A stretch of 44,502 bases of DNA, taken from positions 1-44,502 of the forward strand of contig CAMCNL010000004.1 in assembly GCA_945876205.1 (NCBI GenBank). Reading direction: 5' to 3'. A model generated the notes under the pieces. It ran no database searches. It saw only the letters and a list, made by a program, of their open reading frames with translations, and was not told the origin of the DNA. Shown piece by piece: positions 1 to 5,952 of this stretch. Source of the stretch: Candidatus Sulfopaludibacter sp. SbA3. Its GTDB lineage: Bacteria; Acidobacteriota; Vicinamibacteria; Vicinamibacterales; UBA2999. The stretch's first letter is position 1, and each line of letters starts with the position of its first letter. Made by a program: the position numbers and the translations under genes.

Positions 1-35
1 AGGGGACGCGCGTATACTTATCAGACCTGTTACCA

Positions 36-41
36 TATAAT
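36..41 (+). promoter_or_regulatory. -10 promoter element (TATAAT)
   Basis: A perfect TATAAT lies in an unusually AT-rich stretch about 55 bases before the small gene starting at 96. I see no good -35 hexamer 16-18 bases upstream, so the promoter call rests on the -10 alone. Confidence 0.35.
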
Positions 42-95
42 ACGATTACGTCACGTTAGTTTAACGTTTGTGCGTTGCGCCAAAGGAGAGTGGCC

Positions 96-377
96 ATGGG
101 CGGTCGGAGCAAGAAGGTGCCGAGGAACTTCAAAGGCATGCTGCAGTCGGATGTTCCGCAAGGTCGCAATGGAAAGCACAAGAAGATTGTGACCAGGATT
201 CTGTCCGATCTCGATCAGGTGGACGACGGCGTCGCGCTCAAGGTGCCGTTGGCACAATTGACAGACAGCAAGGAAAAGGTACGGTCGGCGTTGAATCGTG
301 CGACCCGGAAAAGCGGACGCAATGTGGCCACGGCCAGCGATGGCGCCTTCCTGTATGTGTGGAATGAAGCACCGTAG
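96..377 (+). CDS. Small basic protein of unknown function
   Basis: A 93-residue protein starting at the ATG at 96, chosen because AAAGGAGAG lies just upstream; an earlier in-frame TTG at 75 has no such site. It is rich in Lys and Arg, especially in the first 35 residues, with no signal peptide or membrane segment, so it is probably cytoplasmic. The middle contains a segment ALKVPLAQLTDSKEKVRSAL that reads like a helix-forming module, and the C-terminus ends in a short hydrophobic strand (FLYVWNE). I do not recognise the family. The basic charge would suit nucleic-acid binding, but that is only inference. It stands alone: the next sequence downstream is decayed. Confidence 0.6.
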   Translation: MGGRSKKVPRNFKGMLQSDVPQGRNGKHKKIVTRILSDLDQVDDGVALKVPLAQLTDSKEKVRSALNRATRKSGRNVATASDGAFLYVWNEAP

Positions 378-469
378 ACGACGATAGCTGCCGACTCGCC
401 TTCCATCACGCCGCCGGGCTTCCGCAGCCCGAGCTTTTCCTTCAACCACGTGCACTGTTCCGTCTGGCC

Positions 470-661
470 ATGGTGACGCTGACCAACGTCGCGCATCTCA
501 TACAGCGTCGCTTCGCCAGCGACGTCTGCTCCGTCTATCTGCTCGAGCCAGACCGCAGCAACCTGGTGCTGGCCGGCAAGGAGCTGGCCCCGATCGTCGG
601 CGAGAGCGCATCCGATCTCGGCATCTGTGGGAAGGGGAGAGAGGGGGCGTCAGGGTCGTAG
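470..661 (+). pseudogene. Remnant of a GAF domain, PtsP-like
   Basis: The reading frame encodes TLTNVAHLIQRRFASDVCSVYLLEPD followed by NLVLAGKELAPIVGE. This matches the start of the GAF domain of nitrogen-PTS enzyme I (PtsP), where a conserved CSVYLL strand is followed by LVL and a glycine-rich turn. Only about 45 residues look like the family. The sequence then runs into unrelated residues and a stop, and the phosphohistidine and PEP-binding domains of PtsP are absent. The frame is open upstream to about 428 without a convincing start. I read it as a decayed fragment. The 180 bases after it (662-842) hold nothing I can identify. Confidence 0.5.
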
Positions 662-842
662 AACCGACCTGCGTTAACCTGTGGGAGGCCGCTAATGCTT
701 CCTATGAGCCTGTTCCAGCGAGATGCCAGAGCGCATGCGTGCCACGACCGTCTGAAATCGAGTGGAGGCTTGGACTTGAGCGGGATTGAAGTTTTGCGGA
801 ATCCACACATCCGCTTCACTAAACAGGCTGAATCCTTCAGCG

Positions 843-1123
843 ATGCACGTCGCCAGCGTGCTCCGCGGGCATGCCAGCGACCAGGTCGTGGCGCGCGGGC
901 ACGACAAGCTGAGCACGTTCGGGTTGCTGCCGAACGCCTCGGTGGCCGAGGTGCGCGGATACATTCAGCAACTCACGGCGCTTGGCTGTTGCGGCTGACC
1001 GACGATGCCTATGCCGTGCTCGCGCTGACGGCGAAGGGCCTGGGACTGCTCAAGGACGAACACATCCGCGGGCATGGTTCGCAGCCGGACACGGCCACCG
1101 AGCCCTCCAAATCCACGCTGTGA
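843..1123 (+). pseudogene. recQ: Frameshifted fragment of RecQ helicase, RQC domain
   Basis: Two overlapping frames together give a recognisable RecQ C-terminal (RQC, winged-helix) segment. The first (from 843) reads SVLRG, then GHDKLSTFGLL and VRGYIQQLTALG. After a one-base shift near 985 the second continues LLRLTDDAYAVLALTAKGLG and ends at 1123. The order GHD-LSTFG, YI-QL, LTxKG is the RQC pattern. The helicase core (Walker A, DEAH) and HRDC domains are missing. The fragment cannot make a working RecQ and is best called a pseudogene. A functional copy elsewhere would be expected. Confidence 0.65.
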
Positions 1124-1173
1124 CGCATCGAGGATCGGAGCTGGACACGGTGGGCGCCGATAACATCAGCACG

Positions 1174-1596
1174 ATGAGAGGCGAGGTCACAGCGCCCGGC
1201 GTGGCCGCGCGGCCGCTCGTCCCTGGTATCCGCTTGATGCAGGCGGTACTGGGACTGGCCTGCTTCGGCATTGGCGCGGTCGGTGCAGTCGTTCCCGGCC
1301 TCCCGACGACCGTGTTCCTGCTCGGCGGCTCGTACTTTCTGACCCGCAGTTGTCCGGCGCTCGAGCGACGGCTTCGACGGAGTCCGATGTTCATGCCGTA
1401 CGCGGTCTTCCTCGACGGGACGACGCCGCTGCCTCCGCAGGCGCGCCGTGCGGCGATCGCCGCCATGTGGACGTCGATTGTCGCGAGCGCGGCGCTCCTG
1501 GCATGGCGCGGCGCAGCCCCCTTCGCCCTTGGAGCCCTCGTCGCAGCCGGCCTGGTAGGCACGGGAGTCATCCTGCGCTTCCGTCGGCGTTCCTAG
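1174..1596 (+). CDS. DUF454 (YbaN-like) inner-membrane protein
   Basis: A 140-residue membrane protein starting at the ATG at 1174; the frame is open further upstream but that part overlaps the recQ remnant and looks non-coding. The first hydrophobic segment contains the family pattern GxxGxxxPGLPTT followed by FLLGGSYFLTRSCP, typical of DUF454. A central basic loop (ERRLRRSP) precedes two more hydrophobic stretches near residues 95-132, and the tail is RFRRRS, so three to four membrane helices are likely. The family has no established biochemical role; E. coli YbaN is the reference member. It stands alone, 198 bases before the sensor kinase gene on the same strand. Confidence 0.75.
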   Translation: MRGEVTAPGVAARPLVPGIRLMQAVLGLACFGIGAVGAVVPGLPTTVFLLGGSYFLTRSCPALERRLRRSPMFMPYAVFLDGTTPLPPQARRAAIAAMWTSIVASAALLAWRGAAPFALGALVAAGLVGTGVILRFRRRS

Positions 1597-1753
1597 CGAT
1601 TCCCTCGACCGGCGCACGTGGCCAGGTTTCAGCGGAAATCAGCTTGTGCGTTCACGCGGTAAGACAATCCGGTTTCGGAGATTGTCTACCGCAGTGAACT
1701 CCGTCGTGCCCGTTGTCCGCAGGTGAGGGAAGGTGTCGAAGTTCGCGCGGCGA

Positions 1754-1759
1754 TATAAT
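1754..1759 (+). promoter_or_regulatory. -10 element for the hybrid sensor kinase
   Basis: TATAAT lies 36 bases before the chosen TTG start at 1795. The sequence at -35 spacing (AGGTGT) is a poor match. The position would give a leader of about 30 bases containing the GAGGAAG ribosome-binding site. Confidence 0.4.
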
Positions 1760-1794
1760 TGCCATCCTTCTCCTTCTCCAACCGAGGAAGATCT

Positions 1795-3789
1795 TTGTCC
1801 GACCTTCAACCTGATGACCGCGCCAGCCACGCGCAGGCGGCCAACGATCGCGACCGGTTCTTCGCGCTCGCCCTCGATCTCTTCTGCGTCGCCGATTTCA
1901 CGGGTTGCTTCCGGCGCGTCAATCCGGCTTTTGCCGAGCTGCTCGGATGGACCGCCGAGGAGCTGTGCGGCCGCCCGTTCCTCGATTTTGTCCATCCCGA
2001 CGATCGCGCCGCCACGATCGCGGAAATCAACTCGCTGTCCGCGGGCGACGTCACGGTGCGCTTCCGCAATCGCTACCGCTGCAAGGACGACTCGTGGCGC
2101 TGGTTGTCGTGGAGTGCGCAGCCCGTCGTCTCCGATGGATTGATCTACGCCGTCGCGCGCGACATCACCGCGCTGCGCGAGGCGGAGGAATCGCTCCGCG
2201 CGAAGGAGGCCGAGTTGCTCGCGTTGAACACCAACCTCGACGCCCTGGTCGCCGAGCGAACCTGCCAGCTCCGCGCCAGCGAAAAGCGATTCGAGAGCCT
2301 GGTCGAATTCGCCCCGGATGCCCTGGTGATGACGAACCCGCAAGGCGCGATCGTGCTCGTGAATCGTCAGGCGGAGGTGCTGTTCGGGTGGCCGCGGGCG
2401 GAGTTGGTTGGTCAGCCCGTGGAGGTGCTCATGCCCGGGGACTCTCGGCAGGACCACCCCTCGCTGCGCGAACGTTACCTGCACAGCGCCGTCCCTCGCG
2501 CCATGGGAGGCACGCGATCGAACCTGCGCGCCGTGCGCAAGGACGGCACGGAATTGTTCGTGGACATCAGCCTCAGCCCGATCGCGTCGGCCGATGGCCT
2601 GCTGGTCGCCGCGGCTGTACGCGACGTGACCGAGCGCCGCCAGCTCGAAGCCCAGTTGCAGCAGAGCCGCAAGATGGAGAGCATCGGCCGCCTGGCGGGG
2701 GGCATCGCGCACGACTTCAATAACCTGCTGACCGTGATCCTCGGGACGGTTGGTCTCGCGCTGGATGGCCTCAGGGAGCAGGATCCGCTTCACGCCGACA
2801 TGATGCGCGTTTACGCGGTGGGCGAACGCGCCGCGGTGCTGACCCGGCAGCTCTTGGCGTTCAGCCGCAAGCAGATCATGCAGCCCAAGCCGCTCAGTCT
2901 CGACACAGTGGTCGCTGACATGCTCGGCATGCTCGATCGCCTGCTCGGCGCCGACATCCGGATCGTGTTCGCGCCATCGCCGCGCCCTGGTGTCGTGATG
3001 GCCGATCCGGGGCAGGTGGAGCAGGTCATCATGAACCTGGTCGTCAACGCCCGGGACGCGATGCCTGGCGGCGGCACGCTGACGATCGCAACGGCTGAGG
3101 TCGTGCTGGATGCGGCGTGCGCCGCTGAACTCGCCGTTCCCCAGGGCCCCTACGTGATGGTCGTCGTCAGCGACACGGGCATCGGGATGGACGAGGCGAC
3201 CCGCGGGCAGATCTTCGAGCCGTTCTTCACCACGAAGCCGCCGGGACAGGGCACGGGGCTCGGGCTCTCGACGGTGCACGGTATCGTCAACCAGAGCGGC
3301 GGTGCCATCCACGTGGAGAGTGAGGTTGGCCGGGGCACTACGTTCAAGGTCTATCTACCCAGGATCGAGGGCACGAGTCCCGCCGCGGAGGCGCGCTCGG
3401 TTCAGCCGGCGTCCATCGCGCGCGGCGGCGAATCGGTGCTGGTTGTCGAGGACGACGGCGGTGTACGCGACTTCGCCGTGCGATGCCTCAAGGCGGCCGG
3501 CTACGCGGTCCGCGCCGCGGCGAGTGGCGAGGAGGCCCTCCAGGTAATCGCGTTGGGAGCGCCGCCGGACGTGCTGCTCACCGACGTGATCATGCCGGGC
3601 CTGAGCGGGGCCGAGCTGGCCCGGCAGGTGCTGGCGGCCAGGCCGGATACCACGGTGGTGTTCACGTCGGGCTACACCGACGACGCGATCGTTCACCACG
3701 GCGTGCTCGCGGAAGGGACGCACTTCCTGGGCAAGCCGTACACGGCCGGGGAGCTGACCCGCGTGTTGCGCGCCGCGATCGAGGCGTGA
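1795..3789 (+). CDS. PAS-PAS hybrid sensor histidine kinase with receiver domain
   Basis: A 664-residue protein starting at TTG 1795, which follows GAGGAAG at good spacing; a TTG at 1759 in the same frame has no ribosome-binding site. Order: PAS (about 20-125, with FVHPDDR), a short coiled coil (about 128-165), a second PAS (about 165-285), the HisKA phosphoacceptor in GGIAHDFNNLL (His306), then the ATPase N, G1, F and G2 boxes (MNLVVNARDAM, DTGIGMD, FEPFFTTK, GTGLGLSTVHG) and a C-terminal receiver with phosphoacceptor Asp597 in LLTDVIMPG. No membrane segment is present, so it should sense a cytoplasmic signal through its PAS domains. The architecture resembles FixL/CckA-type kinases. No response regulator with an output domain lies nearby, so phosphate probably passes to a distant partner. 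Confidence 0.9.
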   Translation: MSDLQPDDRASHAQAANDRDRFFALALDLFCVADFTGCFRRVNPAFAELLGWTAEELCGRPFLDFVHPDDRAATIAEINSLSAGDVTVRFRNRYRCKDDSWRWLSWSAQPVVSDGLIYAVARDITALREAEESLRAKEAELLALNTNLDALVAERTCQLRASEKRFESLVEFAPDALVMTNPQGAIVLVNRQAEVLFGWPRAELVGQPVEVLMPGDSRQDHPSLRERYLHSAVPRAMGGTRSNLRAVRKDGTELFVDISLSPIASADGLLVAAAVRDVTERRQLEAQLQQSRKMESIGRLAGGIAHDFNNLLTVILGTVGLALDGLREQDPLHADMMRVYAVGERAAVLTRQLLAFSRKQIMQPKPLSLDTVVADMLGMLDRLLGADIRIVFAPSPRPGVVMADPGQVEQVIMNLVVNARDAMPGGGTLTIATAEVVLDAACAAELAVPQGPYVMVVVSDTGIGMDEATRGQIFEPFFTTKPPGQGTGLGLSTVHGIVNQSGGAIHVESEVGRGTTFKVYLPRIEGTSPAAEARSVQPASIARGGESVLVVEDDGGVRDFAVRCLKAAGYAVRAAASGEEALQVIALGAPPDVLLTDVIMPGLSGAELARQVLAARPDTTVVFTSGYTDDAIVHHGVLAEGTHFLGKPYTAGELTRVLRAAIEA

Positions 3790-3812
3790 GGCGCGCGCCG
3801 CGTCCACTCACA

Positions 3813-3997
3813 AGCAACACGTCGGATTCAGGCAAATGGTCCCGCAGGCGCGTCGTGCGCCCATCCTGACGTACATCAAACACCACGCACACCGGACACC
3901 ACGTACAGATGCCCCTCGTTACGCTCGACCACGTCTCGCTCGCTTACGGATACCTGCCCCTGCTCGACGATGCGAGCGTGGAGATTGAGGCGGGTGA
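3813..3997 (+). repeat. Direct repeat copy A flanking the toxin-antitoxin island
   Basis: About 185 bases matching 5767-5952 with roughly 11 substitutions and one single-base gap. The repeat spans the intergenic DNA upstream of the ABC-F gene and its first 29 codons. The match ends abruptly after GAGGCGGGTGA. Confidence 0.9.
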
Positions 3998-4064
3998 TCT
4001 CGCGGAGCACGCTCACCATGCTCGCCAGGCGCCTGATGGCGCCTGGCAGCGGGCGGGGTCCTGA
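3909..4064 (+). pseudogene. Truncated 5' copy of the downstream ABC-F gene
   Basis: The ORF starts with the same 29 residues as the intact ABC-F protein at 5864 (it begins MPLVTLDHVSLAYGY), then leaves the homology at codon 30 and ends 51 codons in. It breaks before Walker A, so it cannot be an ATPase. All four base differences from the intact copy in the shared coding part (codons 3, 4, 12 and 17) are third-position and silent. Confidence 0.85.
4025..4046 (-). terminator. Hairpin after vapC
   Basis: A perfect 9-bp stem (CCAGGCGCC / GGCGCCTGG) with a TGAT loop lies 23 bases beyond the vapC stop. No T-tract follows on the minus strand, so it may stop transcription only with help, or protect the 3' end. 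Confidence 0.45.
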
Positions 4065-4068
4065 CGCG

Positions 4069-4446
4069 CTATGTCAGATGGAGGTGGAGGCCAGGAATAT
4101 CGCGAAAGTCGCCGTGATTGAGCGTCCAGAGGCTGGCGTCCTGCGTCAGGGCGCAGGCGGCGATGGCAATGTCCAGCTCACGGCCCCGCGGTCGCCTCAC
4201 CTGTCGATACACATCCGCCGCCACCCGCGCCTCCAGTTCCCCGAAGCCGGTGACGGCGTCCGGTCCCAGGAGCGCCGCCTCGAGGGCGAGTTCCTCATCG
4301 ATTCTGGGCCCGCGCCGCCATTCATACAGCACCAGCGACGACACGCCCAGGCGGATACCATCGGCGACGATGCCCCGGAGCGTCGGCAGCGAACGGCGTG
4401 GCCCCGTCAGCGCGTCGATCAGGACCGATGTGTCCAGGTGAATCAC
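4069..4446 (-). CDS. vapC: VapC-type PIN-domain ribonuclease toxin
   Basis: A 125-residue PIN-domain protein. The acidic active-site residues can be seen: Asp5 in LDTS, Glu42 in YEWRRG, Asp92 in ELDIAIAA, and the C-terminal NHGDF with Asp113. PIN toxins cut RNA using Mg2+ or Mn2+ held by these acids; family members attack tRNA or rRNA, but the target here is unknown. It starts at GTG, and the start overlaps the vapB stop (GTGA), the usual coupling of antitoxin and toxin. All key acids are present, so the toxin is probably active. The pair lies inside the island bounded by the 185-bp direct repeat. Confidence 0.88.
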   Translation of the reverse strand: MIHLDTSVLIDALTGPRRSLPTLRGIVADGIRLGVSSLVLYEWRRGPRIDEELALEAALLGPDAVTGFGELEARVAADVYRQVRRPRGRELDIAIAACALTQDASLWTLNHGDFRDIPGLHLHLT

Positions 4447-4718
4447 GCCGATCGCCGTCCTCCGCCTCGACGGGCGCGACGAACCTCCGCCAGCTCCCGC
4501 TCCACCGCCGCGCGAGGACGCGTGGGCGGCGTACTCAACACCGCGTCGATCGAGCGCAACATGCGGCGCCGTTCCTCCTCGCTGAGGCGGCCGGCTCTGG
4601 AACCGTACTCGCGAATGGCCTCCCGCACGACGGCACTGCGGGGTTTGGCCAGTCGCTGCGCTGCCAGATTGAGCGCCGCCACTGTCTCGTCATCGAGGGT
4701 AAACGTCATCTTCACCAT
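4443..4718 (-). CDS. vapB: VapB-type ribbon-helix-helix antitoxin
   Basis: A 91-residue protein. The N-terminus (MTFTLDDETVAALNLAAQRL then SAVVREAIREYG) is a ribbon-helix-helix DNA-binding fold: a short beta strand and two helices. The C-terminal half is charged and Pro/Arg-rich, the usual toxin-binding tail. I prefer the ATG at 4718 (MVKMTF); 4709 is possible. The longer frame from 4736 would put the start inside the operator-like palindrome. It lies upstream of and overlaps vapC. VapB proteins neutralise VapC and, with it, repress their own promoter; the half-sites at 4714-4748 fit that. Confidence 0.82.
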   Translation of the reverse strand: MVKMTFTLDDETVAALNLAAQRLAKPRSAVVREAIREYGSRAGRLSEEERRRMLRSIDAVLSTPPTRPRAAVERELAEVRRARRGGGRRSA

Positions 4719-4748
4719 ACTTCGCCAGATTACCATATCGAGTATGGT
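4714..4748. promoter_or_regulatory. Operator-like palindrome of the vapBC operon
   Basis: Three copies of one half-site: ACCATA at 4714-4719 and 4732-4737, and its complement TATGGT at 4743-4748. The last two form a perfect palindrome around TCGAG. They lie over and just upstream of the vapB start, where ribbon-helix-helix antitoxins normally bind to repress their operon. Confidence 0.5.
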
Positions 4749-4837
4749 TACCCGTGCGGTGGACAGGACCGAGCGTGTGAATCGTCCGGGGGCCCTGCTG
4801 CCGGAGTTGAGGCGCCCCGTGAATATTTCACCAAGGC

Positions 4838-4843
4838 TATAAT
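4838..4843 (+). promoter_or_regulatory. -10 element next to the mntA start
   Basis: TATAAT ends six bases before the GTG start codon of mntA at 4850. Transcription would begin at or next to the start codon, so the message may be leaderless. No Shine-Dalgarno sequence precedes the GTG. No good -35 is visible at standard spacing. Confidence 0.45.
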
Positions 4844-4849
4844 CGGGCC

Positions 4850-5266
4850 GTGACCGCCCTTCACCCCGCGCTCGCCGACGCGCTCGCCGCCGCGCTCGCG
4901 ACAGAGCCAGGCGTCCGCCTGGCCGTGCTGTTCGGATCCGCGGCCCGTGGCGATGCCCACTCGGGCAGCGATTTGGATGTCGGGGTGCTCGGCCCGCAGG
5001 CGGGCGACCTGCCGTCGCTCACGGTCAGACTCGAGCGAGCCACCGGTCGTCCCGTCGATGTCATAGCACTGACCGACGCTCCACCACTGTTACGATTCGA
5101 GATCGCGCGAGATGGCTGGGTCCTCGCCGAGAGACAACCGCATCTGTGGAGCGACTTCAAAGCGCGCGCGATGGTGGATTGGTGGGACTGGGCACCGATC
5201 GCTCGACGCTTCCACGCCGCAGCCGCGTCACGTCTTCGCGAGCAGGTGGACCGTGGTCCGTCGTGA
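4850..5266 (+). CDS. mntA: MntA-type nucleotidyltransferase antitoxin
   Basis: A 138-residue minimal nucleotidyltransferase. The signature GSAARGDAHSGSDLDV holds the nucleotide-binding GS (29-30) and metal-binding Asp41 and Asp43; a third acid, Asp70, lies in RPVDVIAL. In known MntA/HepT pairs this enzyme inactivates the HEPN toxin by adding AMP groups to a tyrosine near its active site. Its start is GTG 4850, and its last 14 bases overlap hepT, so the two are translationally coupled. The residues after about 105 are extra compared with the shortest MNT proteins and rich in Trp and Arg. It lies divergent from vapBC, about 130 bases away, inside the repeat-bounded island. Confidence 0.85.
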   Translation: MTALHPALADALAAALATEPGVRLAVLFGSAARGDAHSGSDLDVGVLGPQAGDLPSLTVRLERATGRPVDVIALTDAPPLLRFEIARDGWVLAERQPHLWSDFKARAMVDWWDWAPIARRFHAAAASRLREQVDRGPS

Positions 5267-5672
5267 CGTCGCGGGCGCGCGCGTCGCACGGGCGACGGCC
5301 TGGTTAGACGACGCCAGCCGGCTTCTCGACCAACCGGCCGATGTCTTCGTGGCAGCCACCAAGGACCGCGACCTGGCCCTCTTCTATTTGTTTCTCGCCA
5401 TTCAGGAGTGCATCGATCTGTCCGCACACTGGGTGGCAGATGCCGGCTGGGGTGCCCCCGACGACGCAGGCTCGACGTTCGATGTGCTCGCAGAGCGCCA
5501 CGCCATCGACCGTGAGCTCGCGGACGGCCTCCGCCTGGCGGCCGGTCTTCGGAACCGTATCGCCCACGGCTATGCCATGCTCGACTACCGCCGCGTGCAG
5601 ACCGAGTCCCAGGCAGGCGTTCCTGCGTTGCGGCGCTTCCTCGCGGCCGTCGCTCGCGAAGCCGGGCTGTAG
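5253..5672 (+). CDS. hepT: HepT-type HEPN ribonuclease toxin (DUF86)
   Basis: A 139-residue all-alpha protein starting at GTG 5253, inside the end of mntA. It carries the HEPN RNase motif as RNRIAHGY (Arg100, His105, Tyr107). Arg and His are the catalytic pair in this family, and the tyrosine is where MntA attaches AMP in characterised systems. The order antitoxin MntA then toxin HepT is one of the known layouts. The active-site residues are intact. After the stop there is an 8-bp inverted repeat (5716-5723 with 5741-5748) and then the second copy of the direct repeat. Confidence 0.87.
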   Translation: MVRRDVAGARVARATAWLDDASRLLDQPADVFVAATKDRDLALFYLFLAIQECIDLSAHWVADAGWGAPDDAGSTFDVLAERHAIDRELADGLRLAAGLRNRIAHGYAMLDYRRVQTESQAGVPALRRFLAAVAREAGL

Positions 5673-5766
5673 CCGTTCGGCCCCCCGCAGCACGCATCGG
5701 CGTACAAACAAGCTTCATCACCTACGACGCCTTCGTGCGCAGGTGATGCGTGCGTCGAGGAATTTA

Positions 5767-5952
5767 CGCAACACGCCGGATTTAGGCATGATGATCCTGC
5801 AGGCGCGTCGTGCGCCCATCCTGACGTACACCAAACACCACGCACACCGGACACCACGCACAGATGCCCCTTGTCACGCTCGACCACGTCTCGCTCGCCT
5901 ACGGATACCTGCCACTGCTCGACGATGCGAGCGTGGAGATTGAGGCGGGTGA
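5767..5952 (+). repeat. Direct repeat copy B at the intact ABC-F gene
   Basis: The partner of 3813-3997. It covers the upstream region of the ABC-F gene and its codons 1-29, and here the gene continues intact. The DNA between the two copies (about 3998-5766) holds exactly the two toxin-antitoxin modules. Confidence 0.9.

Noticed and set aside
692-964. A minus-strand frame opposite the recQ remnant, containing EADVWIPQNF.
   Set aside because: No family recognised, no start with a ribosome-binding site, and the overlapping plus strand is explained by the RQC fragment for most of its length.
1639-3312. A 557-codon open frame antisense to the sensor kinase.
   Set aside because: It mirrors the kinase gene in high-GC DNA; the sense frame has all kinase and receiver motifs and the antisense product is low-complexity, rich in Arg and His.
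3813-5952. The flanking repeat as a target-site duplication of a transposon.
   Set aside because: At about 185 bases with roughly 6 percent divergence it is far longer than transposon duplications and contains coding sequence; recombination between related sequences fits better.
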